Source of the DNA: Conexibacter sp. CPCC 205762
GTDB lineage: Bacteria; Actinomycetota; Thermoleophilia; Solirubrobacterales; Solirubrobacteraceae
Length of the DNA: 64,000 bases
Direction: 5' to 3'
Assembly (NCBI RefSeq): GCF_030646155.1
Contig: NZ_JAUTDN010000001.1
Coordinates: 310,001-374,000, forward strand
In this document: one piece after another, positions 28,689 through 36,997 of the stretch
Layout of the letters: every line of letters starts with the position of its first letter
Numbering within the stretch: position 1 is the first letter of the stretch
The notes under the pieces: generated by a model
Databases searched by the model: none
Seen by the model: the letters and a program-made list of their open reading frames with translations, nothing else
Told to the model about the DNA's origin: nothing
Position numbers and translations under genes: made by a program

Positions 28689-29089
28689 GCGGAGCCGAGC
28701 AGCTCCGCCTCGTGCGCGGCCCGCAGCCGCGCCGGCGCCCGCGCCAGCCACGCCTCGACCAGCAGCTCCCGCAGCTCGTCCGTCCCGACCGTCGCCAGCC
28801 GCACGAGCACCATCGGGTAGCCGTCGTAGTGGGGCGTGGCGTAGAAGGAGCGCGGCTGCGAGGCGATCAGCAGCTCGCGCTCGGCGACGGACGCCGTCCG
28901 CACCGCGACGGCGGGCCATTCGAGCGCGCCGTCGAGCGAGCCGTCGCCAGGGTCGGTGTGGCCGCGGCCGTCGAGCATCCGCGCGAACAGCGCTCTGCTG
29001 ACGAAGAAGGCCGGCGAGCCATAGGAGGGACGCTCGCGCGCCTCGGGCAGCGCCAGCGCGAGCGCGCGCAGATCGTCTGAGGTCGCCAT
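28685..29089 (-). CDS. MmcQ/YjbR-family protein
   Basis: This 134-aa protein has the MmcQ/YjbR (double-wing) pattern: DDLRALALALPEARERPSYGSPAFFVSRALFARM, then EWPAVAVRTASVAERELLIASQPRSFYATPHYDGYPMVLVRLATV. Members are small DNA-binding-fold proteins of unknown role. ATG 29089 is chosen because it gives the usual family start; the upstream ATG at 29119 would run into the divergent membrane-protein gene. The two genes lie 29 bp apart. Confidence 0.82.
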   Translation of the reverse strand: MATSDDLRALALALPEARERPSYGSPAFFVSRALFARMLDGRGHTDPGDGSLDGALEWPAVAVRTASVAERELLIASQPRSFYATPHYDGYPMVLVRLATVGTDELRELLVEAWLARAPARLRAAHEAELLGSA

Positions 29090-29118
29090 CACGCCAGTTT
29101 CCCACCGTCGCACGTGCA

Positions 29119-29631
29119 ATGCTGCCGACCGCGATGGTCTGGCGCTGGTTGCGGCATCACGTCACGGAGGGGCACGCGGGCACGGTCGTCTACGGCTCGA
29201 TCGTCGTGCTCGCGCTCGTGCTGGTGCTCGATCACGAGCACGCCTCTCCCGGTACCGCGATCGTCTCGATCGTCGGCGCCGCATTCGTCGTCGCGGTCGC
29301 GGAGGCCTACGCCGAGTTCCTGCAGGAGATGATCCACCTCCACCGGCCGCTGAGAGGCAAGGAGCGACGCGAGATCCTCGCCGGCATCTGCGTCCACGGC
29401 GTCGCCGCGCTGGCGCCGATCGTCTTCTTCGTGCTGGCCGCGTTCAGAGCGATGGAGACCGAGACCGCGTTCACGGTCGCGAAGTGGTTCGGCGTCGCAG
29501 TCCTCGGCCTCTACGCCTTCGGCGCCTACCGCGCCGCCGGGATGCCGATCGGCCGCAGCCTGCTCGCCGGCGCCGCGCTGACCGCCGTCGGCCTGCTGCT
29601 GGTCGCGCTCAAGTCGATAGTCGGCCACTGA
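29119..29631 (+). CDS. Five-helix integral membrane protein of unknown function
   Basis: This 170-aa protein has hydrophobic segments at about 24-41, 47-65, 95-113, 124-142 and 147-166. The loop after TM2 is charged (EAYAEFLQEMIHLHRPLRGKERREIL). The first helices (VVYGSIVVLALVLVL, then VVAVAEAYAEF) recall VIT/CCC1-type membrane proteins, but the metal-binding residues of that family are not clear. ATG 29134 is an alternative start. It lies just upstream of mutM, with a separate -10 for that gene. Function unknown. Confidence 0.65.
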   Translation: MLPTAMVWRWLRHHVTEGHAGTVVYGSIVVLALVLVLDHEHASPGTAIVSIVGAAFVVAVAEAYAEFLQEMIHLHRPLRGKERREILAGICVHGVAALAPIVFFVLAAFRAMETETAFTVAKWFGVAVLGLYAFGAYRAAGMPIGRSLLAGAALTAVGLLLVALKSIVGH

Positions 29632-29650
29632 GCCGGCTACCCTCGACGCC

Positions 29651-30505
29651 GTGCCAGAGCTGCCCGAAGTCGAGACCGTCCGCCGCCAGCTGGAGCCGCG
29701 CCTGGTCGGCCGCGTGCTCGTCGCCTACGCCGTCCGCGACGAGCGCTGGACCGCGCCGCGCGCTCCCAACGAGGTCGTCGCGCCGCTGCTCGGCCGCGAG
29801 ATCGTCGCCTTCCGCCGCCGCGGCAAGTACCTGATCTGGGAGGCGGAGGAGGAGATGTACCTGCTGATCCACCTCCGCATGACGGGCAACCTGCTCTACG
29901 ACGCGCCCGAGAGAACGCCGTACACGCGCGCCCACTTCGGCTTCGACGACGGCCACGACCTGCGCTTCGTCGATCCGCGCCGCTTCGGCACCGGCTGGCT
30001 CGTCGCCGGCGAGCCGGAGCTGAACGCCTACTTCGACGCCCGCCTCGGCGTCGAGCCGTTCTCCGACGCCTTCACGCCGCAGTACCTGAGAGCGCTGGCG
30101 AGAGGCTCGCGCGCGCCGGTCAAGGCCTTCCTGCTCGATCAGAGACGGATAGCGGGCGTCGGCAACATCTACGCCGACGAGGCGCTCTTCCGCGCGAAGG
30201 TCCACCCGCTGCGCCCGGCCGGCAGAGTCACGACCGCCCAATGGGAGCTGCTGCACGCCGGGATCATCGACGCGCTGACGCTCGGGATCGACGCCAGAGG
30301 CGCCTCGATCGACGACTTCCGCGACCTCGACGGCGCCCGCGGCTCGTTCCAGGACCGCTTCCTGATCCACCGCCGCGCCGACGAGGGCTGCCTCGACTGC
30401 GGCGGCCCGGTCCGCAAGATCCTCGCCGCCGGCCGCGGCACCTATGTCTGCGAGAACTGCCAGCCCCGTCCGCGCGGCGCGAGAATCGTCCCGATGAACC
30501 GCTGA
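29651..30505 (+). CDS. mutM: Formamidopyrimidine-DNA glycosylase
   Basis: This 284-aa bifunctional glycosylase/AP-lyase has the N-terminal PELPEVETVRR (Pro nucleophile after Met removal, catalytic Glu), Lys in RRRGKYLIW, LIHLRMTGNL, the helix-two-turn-helix at RRIAGVGNIYADEALFRAKVHPL, and a C-terminal zinc finger CLDCGGPVRKI...CENC. It removes oxidised purines such as 8-oxoguanine. GTG 29651 is supported by TACCCT 7 nt upstream (leaderless pattern). The family start is always PELPE, which fixes the start here. Confidence 0.96.
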   Translation: MPELPEVETVRRQLEPRLVGRVLVAYAVRDERWTAPRAPNEVVAPLLGREIVAFRRRGKYLIWEAEEEMYLLIHLRMTGNLLYDAPERTPYTRAHFGFDDGHDLRFVDPRRFGTGWLVAGEPELNAYFDARLGVEPFSDAFTPQYLRALARGSRAPVKAFLLDQRRIAGVGNIYADEALFRAKVHPLRPAGRVTTAQWELLHAGIIDALTLGIDARGASIDDFRDLDGARGSFQDRFLIHRRADEGCLDCGGPVRKILAAGRGTYVCENCQPRPRGARIVPMNR

Positions 30506-30615
30506 GCAGCGCAGCCGCCCGCCGTCTCGCTACGATTCAGAAATCTCGCGATGTCCGATCGGCATTCGCGCCAAGCCCCGCCAATCCCCCACCACGAGGA
30601 AGCGAAGCTCCTTTC

Positions 30616-31512
30616 ATGCGCCCGACACGTCGTCACGCCGTCGCCCTGCTCACGGCCGCCGCTCTGCCGTTGACCCTGGCCGCGTGCGGCTCCGACGACG
30701 ATTCGGAGACCAGCGCGAGCACCTCCGCGGCCGGCGCGGCCGCGACCTCGACGACGGTCGCGGGCAGCTGCGACAAGGCCAGCCTGAAGCTCGTCAACGG
30801 CGGCCAGCTGACCGTTGCGACCGACAGACCGGCCTACCCGCCGTACTTCGAGGACGACGACCCGAGCAACGGCAGAGGCTTCGAGAGCGCCGTCGCCTAC
30901 GCGATCGCCGACCAGCTCGGCTTCGCCAGAGGCGACGTCAAGTGGGTCGTGGAGCCGTTCAACTCCTCCTACGCGCCGGGGCCGAAGCGGTTCGACTTCG
31001 ACGTCAACCAGATCTCGATCACGCCGCAGCGCGAGAGAGCGGTCGACTTCTCCTCGCCGTACTACACGGCGCCGCAGGCGGTCGTCGCGCTGAGAAAGAG
31101 CGACGGCGCGAGAGCGACCTCGCTGGCCGACTTCAAGGACGTCCAGCTCGGCGTCCAGATCGGCACGACCAGCCTCGACGCGGTCAGCGACAGAATCGCC
31201 CCGTCGAAGCAGCCGAAGGTCTTCAACGACTCCAACGACGTCGTGCGCGCGCTCAAGCAGGGCCAGGTCGACGCGGTCGTGGTCGACCTGCCGACCGCCT
31301 TCTACCTGACCGCCGCGCAGGTGCCGGAGGCGACGATCGTCGGCCAGTTCGCCGCGCCCGGCGGCGACTCGTGGGGCGCGCTGCTGGCGAGAGGCTCGGA
31401 GCTGACCGACTGCGTCTCCAGAGCCGTCGACACGCTCAGAAGCGACGGCACGCTCGACAGAATCGAGCAGCAGTGGATGGGCGAGGCCGCCGGCGCGCCC
31501 GAGCTGCAGTAG
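30616..31512 (+). CDS. Polar amino acid ABC transporter, substrate-binding lipoprotein
   Basis: This 298-aa protein has a lipoprotein signal: a charged RPTRRH start, a hydrophobic stretch, then lipobox LAAC at about 21-24, followed by a Ser/Thr/Ala-rich tether. The family 3 solute-binding domain runs from GQLTVATDRPAYPPYF through DFDVNQISITPQRERAVDFSSPYY to GQVDAVVVDLPTAFYL and RIEQQWMG. It is anchored on the outer face of the membrane and hands an amino acid to the permease encoded next. Arginine codons are mostly AGA. A 110-bp upstream region holds a possible TACGAT -10 (30530-30535) and a leader whose AGGA could pair with TCCT. Confidence 0.92.
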   Translation: MRPTRRHAVALLTAAALPLTLAACGSDDDSETSASTSAAGAAATSTTVAGSCDKASLKLVNGGQLTVATDRPAYPPYFEDDDPSNGRGFESAVAYAIADQLGFARGDVKWVVEPFNSSYAPGPKRFDFDVNQISITPQRERAVDFSSPYYTAPQAVVALRKSDGARATSLADFKDVQLGVQIGTTSLDAVSDRIAPSKQPKVFNDSNDVVRALKQGQVDAVVVDLPTAFYLTAAQVPEATIVGQFAAPGGDSWGALLARGSELTDCVSRAVDTLRSDGTLDRIEQQWMGEAAGAPELQ

Positions 31513-31540
31513 GCGCCGGAACGCACCGCCCGCCAGTCCG

Positions 31541-32395
31541 TTGTCCGCCGTCGAGCAGACCGACCGCAGAGCCGTCCGCGCCGCCGCCAAGCGGCGGCGC
31601 GAGCGCCGCGGCTTCCTGATCGCACTGATCTCGTCGGTCGTCGTGATCGGCGGGCTGGCGCTGCTCGTCGTCACCAGCCCCGGCTGGGGCGACGTGAAGG
31701 CGACGTTCTTCTCCTGGAGCGCCTTCAAGACCAGCTTCCCGGACGTCCTGAGAGGCTTCTGGCTCGACGTCAAGCTGTTCCTGATCGTCGAGGTCGTCGT
31801 GCTGCTGCTCGGCCTCGCGATCGCGCTGGCGCGCACGACCCGCTCGCCGGCGCTGTTCCCGATCCGCCTGCTGCTGGCGGTCTACACGGACGTGATGCGC
31901 GGGATCCCGACGATCCTGCTCGTCTACCTCGTCGGCTTCGGCATCCCCGCGCTGGCGCTCGACGGCTGGCCGAGCGACCCGGTCGTGCTCGGCGGCGCCG
32001 CGCTCGCGCTGACCTACAGCGCCTACGTCTCCGAGGTCTACCGCGCCGGTCTCGACTCGGTCCACCCGAGCCAGGTCTCGGCGGCGCTGGCGGTCGGGCT
32101 CGACCGTGTTCAGGCGATGCGCTTCGTCGTCCTGCCACAGGCGGTCAGACGTGTGATCCCGCCGCTGCTGAACGACTTCATCTCGCTCCAGAAGGACGTC
32201 GCCCTGATCTCCGTGCTCGGGCCGCTGGAGGCCTTCCGCGTCGCCCAGATCCAGGCGTCGAGCGACTTCAACTACACGCCGCTGCTGGCCGCCGCGCTGC
32301 TCTACATCTGCGTGACGGTGCCCCTGGCGCGGTTCGTCGACCACCTGCAGAACCGCGGCCGCCGCGCGCGGCAGGCCGAGGCGGTGACGGCATGA
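31541..32395 (+). CDS. Polar amino acid ABC transporter permease
   Basis: This 284-aa HAAA-type permease has a cytoplasmic basic N-terminus, a TM at about 26-46, then the transmembrane domain with GFWLDVKLFLIVEVVVLLLGLAIALAR and MRGIPTILLVYLVG. The EAA loop for ATPase contact is AALAVGLDRVQAMRFVVLPQAVRRVIPPLLNDF. The start is TTG 31541, giving the first hydrophilic residues SAVEQTDRR; no ATG is nearby. It is placed 28 bp after the binding protein and overlaps the ATPase gene by 4 bp, forming one transport operon. Confidence 0.92.
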   Translation: MSAVEQTDRRAVRAAAKRRRERRGFLIALISSVVVIGGLALLVVTSPGWGDVKATFFSWSAFKTSFPDVLRGFWLDVKLFLIVEVVVLLLGLAIALARTTRSPALFPIRLLLAVYTDVMRGIPTILLVYLVGFGIPALALDGWPSDPVVLGGAALALTYSAYVSEVYRAGLDSVHPSQVSAALAVGLDRVQAMRFVVLPQAVRRVIPPLLNDFISLQKDVALISVLGPLEAFRVAQIQASSDFNYTPLLAAALLYICVTVPLARFVDHLQNRGRRARQAEAVTA

Positions 32396-33147
32396 GCGCC
32401 AGCACGCCGGTCGTGGAGGTCCGCGGCGTCACCAAGTCCTACGGCGAGCTGCAGGTGCTGCGCGGGATCGATCTCGCCGTCCACGAGCACAAGGCGATCG
32501 CGCTGATCGGCGCCTCGGGCTCCGGCAAGTCGACGCTGCTGCGCTGCATCGACCTGCTGGACGAGATCGACGACGGCGACGTGCTGATCGACGGCGAGAT
32601 CGTCACCGACCCGGGCGTCAAGCCGCCGGCGGTCCGCCGCAGACTCGGGATGGTCTTCCAGGCGTTCAACCTCTTCCCGCACCTGACCGTGCTGGAGAAC
32701 GTCACGCTCGCGCCGCGCCGCGCGCACCGGCAGGAGCGCAAGGCGGCGGAGGATCGCGCGCGCGAGCTGCTGGCGCGGTTCGGCCTCGGCGACCGCGAGG
32801 GCTCCTACCCGGACCGGCTCTCCGGCGGCCAGCAGCAGCGGGTCGCGCTGGCCCGCGCGCTGGCGCCGAACCCGCGCGCGCTGCTGCTGGACGAGGTCAC
32901 CAGCGCGCTCGACCCTGAGCTGGTGGGGGAGGTGCTGGAGGCCGTCCGCGAGCTGAAGGCGGAGGGGATCACGATGCTGATCACCACCCACGAGATGGGC
33001 TTCGCACGCGAAGTCGCCGACGAGGTCTGCTTCCTGCACGAGGGGCTGATCGTCGAGCGCGGCGACCCGGAGACGATCTTCACCGCGCCCGAGCAGCCGG
33101 AGACGCAGCGCTTCCTCAGACGGCTGCTCGACGCGCACCGCGTGTAG
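32392..33147 (+). CDS. Polar amino acid ABC transporter ATP-binding protein
   Basis: This 251-aa ATPase has Walker A GASGSGKSTLL, a Q-loop VFQAFNLFPHLTVLENV, signature LSGGQQQRVALARAL, Walker B LLLDEVTSALDPEL and H-loop TTHEMGFAREVAD. The DEVTSALDPE variant and the FNLFPH Q-loop are typical of glutamine/arginine/histidine-type importers (GlnQ/HisP). It powers the transporter encoded by the two upstream genes. It converges on glutaredoxin, with 15 bp between the stops. Confidence 0.95.
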   Translation: MSASTPVVEVRGVTKSYGELQVLRGIDLAVHEHKAIALIGASGSGKSTLLRCIDLLDEIDDGDVLIDGEIVTDPGVKPPAVRRRLGMVFQAFNLFPHLTVLENVTLAPRRAHRQERKAAEDRARELLARFGLGDREGSYPDRLSGGQQQRVALARALAPNPRALLLDEVTSALDPELVGEVLEAVRELKAEGITMLITTHEMGFAREVADEVCFLHEGLIVERGDPETIFTAPEQPETQRFLRRLLDAHRV

Positions 33148-33162
33148 CGGCGCGCGAGCGGC

Positions 33163-33417
33163 TCAGACTGCGAGCAGCTCCTTCAGCTTGCCGCTGCGAT
33201 CGGCGGCGGCGAGCTGGTCGAAGCCGCCGAGCGTCTCGCCGTCGATCAGGATCTGCGGGAAGGTCATCATGCCGGTCTTCTCGACCAGCTGAGCGCGTCC
33301 GTCGGGATCACGTGCCAGATTGATCTCTGAGAACTCCAGCCCGCGCTTCTCGAGCAGCATCTTGGCCCGCACGCAGTACGGGCAGGCATCTGTGGTGTAG
33401 AGCGTGATCTCGGCCAT
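33163..33417 (-). CDS. Glutaredoxin (GrxC-like)
   Basis: This 84-aa protein has the dithiol active site CPYC at residues 12-15 (TTDACPYCVRAK), the cis-proline in MTFPQILIDG, and the glutathione-site GGFDQL. Glutaredoxins reduce disulfides or mixed thiols; many actinobacteria use mycothiol instead of glutathione, so the physiological reductant is open. ATG 33417 is chosen because residues before it (MPWEEVAIFREV) are not family-like and overlap the recO promoter. Its -10 overlaps that of the divergent recO gene. Confidence 0.93.
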   Translation of the reverse strand: MAEITLYTTDACPYCVRAKMLLEKRGLEFSEINLARDPDGRAQLVEKTGMMTFPQILIDGETLGGFDQLAAADRSGKLKELLAV

Positions 33418-33427
33418 TACTTCACGG

Positions 33428-33435
33428 AATATAGC
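33428..33435. promoter_or_regulatory. Shared back-to-back -10 boxes for glutaredoxin and recO
   Basis: AATATAGC reads TATAGC on the plus strand (11 nt before recO ATG) and TATATT on the minus strand (10 nt before the glutaredoxin ATG). One 8-bp element thus seems to serve as the -10 region for both divergent genes, each with a leader of only a few nucleotides. Confidence 0.5.
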
Positions 33436-33446
33436 GACCTCCTCCC

Positions 33447-34175
33447 ATGGCATCCCGCTCCCTGCGCACTGAGGCGATCGTGCTGCGCTCGATCCGCTTC
33501 GGCGAGGCCGATCGGATCCTCCACCTGTACACGCCCGAGCACGGCCGTCTCGGCGCGATCGCCAAGGGCGCGCGCAGAACCCGCAGCCGCTTCGGCGCGC
33601 GGCTGGAGCCGTTCTTCCACCTCAGCGTCAACCTGCACCTGAGCCGCGGCGACCTCCACACCGTCACGACCGCCGACACGATCGACCCGCACGGCCCGCT
33701 GCGCGAGAGATCGGACTCGCTCGACGCCGCCGCGCGCGCCTGCGACGCCGTCTCGCGCCTGTTCGAGACCGACGACCCGAGCCCGGCCGTCTTCCACCTG
33801 CTGGCGAACAACCTCACGCTGCTCGACGGCGACAGACGGCACGCGGCGGCCGCCGCGCAGCTCTCCTTCCGCCTCAAGCTGCTCGTCGCCGGCGGCTTCA
33901 CACCGCAGCTCGCCTCCTGCGCCTCGTGCGGGGAGAGCGACCACCTGAGCGGCTTCTCGGGCGCCGCCGGCGGGGTCGTCTGCATGGCCTGCGAGGCGTC
34001 GGCCTTCCCGCTGACCGAGGAGGCGCACGGTTTTCTCGTCGCCGCGCTGGGGAGACCTCTGGCAGAGGCGCCCGACGCGAGCGAGCGGGCGCTGCGACAG
34101 GCCGAGCGGGCGATCGCCGAGACGGCCGAGCACCACGCGCACGTGCATCTGCGGGCCGTGGCGCACCGCCGCTAG
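33447..34175 (+). CDS. recO: DNA repair protein RecO
   Basis: This 242-aa protein has the N-terminal OB-fold (RTEAIVLRSIRFGEADRILHLYTPEHGRLGAIAKGARRTRSRFGARLEPF) and a helical C-terminal domain with a zinc site CASCGES...CMACEA. RecO loads RecA with RecR and anneals single strands in the RecFOR pathway. The start follows a short CCTCC-containing stretch without a real Shine-Dalgarno, as expected for a near-leaderless message. ppdK follows 62 bp downstream with its own strong promoter. Confidence 0.94.
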   Translation: MASRSLRTEAIVLRSIRFGEADRILHLYTPEHGRLGAIAKGARRTRSRFGARLEPFFHLSVNLHLSRGDLHTVTTADTIDPHGPLRERSDSLDAAARACDAVSRLFETDDPSPAVFHLLANNLTLLDGDRRHAAAAAQLSFRLKLLVAGGFTPQLASCASCGESDHLSGFSGAAGGVVCMACEASAFPLTEEAHGFLVAALGRPLAEAPDASERALRQAERAIAETAEHHAHVHLRAVAHRR

Positions 34176-34203
34176 CGGCGCCGCGCGGCGCTCGGCCGCG
34201 TGT

Positions 34204-34231
34204 TTGACAACAATGGTCGGACCAATATAGT
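34204..34231 (+). promoter_or_regulatory. Consensus sigma-70-type promoter of ppdK, leaderless
   Basis: TTGACA (34204-34209) and TATAGT (34226-34231) are separated by 16 bp. The -10 ends 6 nt before the ATG, so the mRNA should start at the initiation codon. This is the closest match to consensus found for a protein gene in the window. Confidence 0.8.
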
Positions 34232-34237
34232 CCCCGG

Positions 34238-36934
34238 ATGACCGAGAGAGCTGTGCTTGACACGACCTACGTCTACGACTTCTCGCAGGGGTCGCGCGAT
34301 ATGCGCGAGCTGCTCGGGGGGAAGGGGGCGAACGTCGCTGAGATGACGCGGATCCTGGGCCCGGAGCGAGTGCCGGCCGGCTTCACGATCACCACCTCCG
34401 CCTGCGTCGCTTACATGGACGCCGGCAGAAGCGAGCCCGACGGGCTCGCCGAGGAGGTCGCCGAGGCGCTCTCACGGCTCGAGCAGCAGGCCGGCAAGAC
34501 GCTCGGCGACGACGCGGACCCGCTGCTCGTCTCGGTCCGCTCCGGCGCGCGCGAGTCGATGCCCGGGATGATGGACACGGTCCTCAACCTCGGCCTCAAC
34601 GACCGCTCGGTCGAGGGCCTCGCCGCGAAGACCGGCAACCCGCGCTTCGCGTGGGACTCCTACCGCCGCTTCGTGCAGATGTTCGGCAACGTCGTGCGCG
34701 GCGTGCCGGGCGAGCGGATCGAAGCGACGATCAGACAGCTGAAGGCCGATCGCGGCGCGACGCTCGACACCGACCTCGACGTCGACGCGCTGCGCGAGCT
34801 GACCGGCCGCTTCAAGGCGATCTTCGAGGAGCACACCGGCGAGGCCTTCCCGCAGGAGCCGGGCGAGCAGCTGCGGCAGGCGATCCGCGCCGTCTTCGAC
34901 TCGTGGATGGGCGAGCGCGCGATCCACTACCGCCGCATCAACCGCATCCCCGACAGCTGGGGCACCGCCGTCAACGTCCAGCAGATGGTCTTCGGCAACA
35001 AGGGGGAGAGCTCCGGCTCCGGCGTCGCCTTCAGCCGCGACGAGGTGACCGGGGCGCCCGAGCCCTCCGGCGACTTCCTCCAGAACGCGCAGGGCGAGGA
35101 CGTCGTCTCCGGCGTCCGCAACACGCGCGACATCGCCGAGCTGGCCGAGATCATGCCGGCCGCCCACGCCGAGCTGATGGAGATCCTGCAGACGCTGGAG
35201 CGCCACTACGGCGACATGCAGGACACCGAGTTCACGGTCGAGGAGGGGCACCTCTACATGCTCCAGACGCGCAACGCGAAGCGCCCGGCGCAGGCGGCCG
35301 TGCGGTTCGCCGTCGACGCCGTCGGCGAGGGCTTGCTCGACCGCGACCAGGCGCTCCTGACGATCGACGCCTCCGCGCTCGACGCGCTGCTGCACCCGAC
35401 CTTCGACCCGGCGTTCGAGCCGAGAGCGCTCGCGCGCGGCGTGGCCGCCTCGCCGGGCGCGGCCAAGGGCGAGGTCGTCTTCACCGCCGACGAGGCCGTC
35501 GCGGCAGCCGCCGAGGGCCGTGCCGTGGTGCTCGTACGCCCGTTCACCGAGGCCGACGACGTCGCCGGCTTCCACGCCGCCAGGGGGATCCTCACGAGCG
35601 AGGGCGGCAAGGCCTCGCACGCGGCGCTCGTCGCGCGCGGGATGGGACGGCCGTGCGTCTGCGGCGCCTCGACGCTGGAGATCGACGTCGCCGCCGGCGA
35701 GATACGCGCCCCGGGCGGCGTCGTCATCCGCGGCGGCGAGCTGATCGCGATCAACGGCTCGACCGGCCTGATCACGGTCGACGACGTGCCGCTCGTCGAG
35801 GCCGACTGGAGCGAGCAGTTCGAGACCGTCCTGACGTGGGCCGACGAGCTGCGCACGCTCGGCATCCGCGCCAACGCCGACACCCCGCGCGACGCCAGAC
35901 GGGCGCGCGAGTTCGGCGCCGAGGGGATCGGCCTCTGCCGCACCGAGCACATGTTCATGGCCGCCGACCGCCAGCCGAAGATGCGGGCGATGATCATGGC
36001 CGAGACCGAGCAGGAGCGGCGCGAGGCGCTCTCCCACCTGCAGCCGCTGCAGCAGGAGGACTTCGAGGGCCTGTTCGAGGCGATGACGGGCCTCGCGGTC
36101 TGCATCCGCCTGCTCGACCCGCCGTTGCACGAGTTCCTGCCCCAGCGCCACGAGATCGAGCACGAGCTGGAGGAGCTGCGCTCGGCCGGCGCGACCGACG
36201 GCGGCGCGGGCGGCGGCAAGCTCGCCGAGCTGCAGAAGACGCTGCTGCGCGTGAAGACGCTGGAGGAGGTCAACCCGATGCTCGGCACGCGCGGCTGCCG
36301 CCTCGGGATCCTCTACCCGGAGATCTACGAGATGCAGGTCGAGGCGATCTTCGACGCCGCCGTCGCGGTGCGGGAGCGGTCGGGCGAGGCACCGCACCTG
36401 GAGGTGATGATTCCGCTGGTCGACTACGAGACCGAGCTGGAGATCATGCGCAAGCTCGTGCTCGACGCGGCTGCCAAGCGCGGCCTGGAGGTCGGCCGCG
36501 ACTTCACCGTCGGCACGATGATCGAGCTGCCGCGGGCCTGCTTCCAGGCCGACCTGATCGCGAAGGAGGCCGACTTCTTCTCGTTCGGCACCAACGACCT
36601 GACGCAGACCGCGCTCGGCTTCTCGCGCGACGATGTCGAGTCGAAGTTCATGGGCGTCTACCTCGAGCGCAAGATCCTCGACCGCTCGCCGTTCGAGACG
36701 CTCGACACGCCCGGCGTCGGCCAGATGGTGCGGATGGCCGCCTGGCTCGGCCGCAAGACCAAGCATGACCTCAAGCTCGGCGTCTGCGGCGAGCACGGCG
36801 GCGACCCCGACTCGATCGACTTCTTCCACCACTCGGGGATCGACTACGTCTCCTGCTCCCCGTACCGCGTCCCGATCGCGCGCGTCGCAGCCGCCCGCGC
36901 GGCGGTGACGGGACGGCTCGCGCAGGAGGCCTGA
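34238..36934 (+). CDS. ppdK: Pyruvate, phosphate dikinase
   Basis: The 898-aa enzyme has three parts. An ATP-grasp N-terminal domain carries GGKGANVAEMTRI and VRSGARESMPGMMDTVLNLGLN. A phosphohistidine swivel domain has the catalytic His near residue 461 in GILTSEGGKASHAALVARGMG. The C-terminal PEP/pyruvate barrel carries ICLCRTEHMF, GTRGCRLG, MIELPRACFQAD, FGTNDLTQTALG and GVCGEHGGDP. It interconverts pyruvate, ATP and phosphate with PEP, AMP and pyrophosphate. The gene is monocistronic in appearance: strong promoter upstream and a hairpin downstream. Confidence 0.97.
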   Translation: MTERAVLDTTYVYDFSQGSRDMRELLGGKGANVAEMTRILGPERVPAGFTITTSACVAYMDAGRSEPDGLAEEVAEALSRLEQQAGKTLGDDADPLLVSVRSGARESMPGMMDTVLNLGLNDRSVEGLAAKTGNPRFAWDSYRRFVQMFGNVVRGVPGERIEATIRQLKADRGATLDTDLDVDALRELTGRFKAIFEEHTGEAFPQEPGEQLRQAIRAVFDSWMGERAIHYRRINRIPDSWGTAVNVQQMVFGNKGESSGSGVAFSRDEVTGAPEPSGDFLQNAQGEDVVSGVRNTRDIAELAEIMPAAHAELMEILQTLERHYGDMQDTEFTVEEGHLYMLQTRNAKRPAQAAVRFAVDAVGEGLLDRDQALLTIDASALDALLHPTFDPAFEPRALARGVAASPGAAKGEVVFTADEAVAAAAEGRAVVLVRPFTEADDVAGFHAARGILTSEGGKASHAALVARGMGRPCVCGASTLEIDVAAGEIRAPGGVVIRGGELIAINGSTGLITVDDVPLVEADWSEQFETVLTWADELRTLGIRANADTPRDARRAREFGAEGIGLCRTEHMFMAADRQPKMRAMIMAETEQERREALSHLQPLQQEDFEGLFEAMTGLAVCIRLLDPPLHEFLPQRHEIEHELEELRSAGATDGGAGGGKLAELQKTLLRVKTLEEVNPMLGTRGCRLGILYPEIYEMQVEAIFDAAVAVRERSGEAPHLEVMIPLVDYETELEIMRKLVLDAAAKRGLEVGRDFTVGTMIELPRACFQADLIAKEADFFSFGTNDLTQTALGFSRDDVESKFMGVYLERKILDRSPFETLDTPGVGQMVRMAAWLGRKTKHDLKLGVCGEHGGDPDSIDFFHHSGIDYVSCSPYRVPIARVAAARAAVTGRLAQEA

Positions 36935-36941
36935 CGCACAC

Positions 36942-36978
36942 GCGGGCGGCAGGCGGCTGTTGCTTCGCCGCCGCCCGC
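36942..36978 (+). terminator. GC-rich hairpin between ppdK and dgt
   Basis: GCGGGCGGC pairs with GCCGCCCGC, and inside it GGCG pairs with CGCC after a bulged A, giving about 13 bp. It lies 8 bp past the ppdK stop, but no T-run follows, so it may be a weak terminator or an mRNA 3'-end stabiliser. Confidence 0.4.
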
Positions 36979-36997
36979 TGCCAGAATCAAGGGTGCG

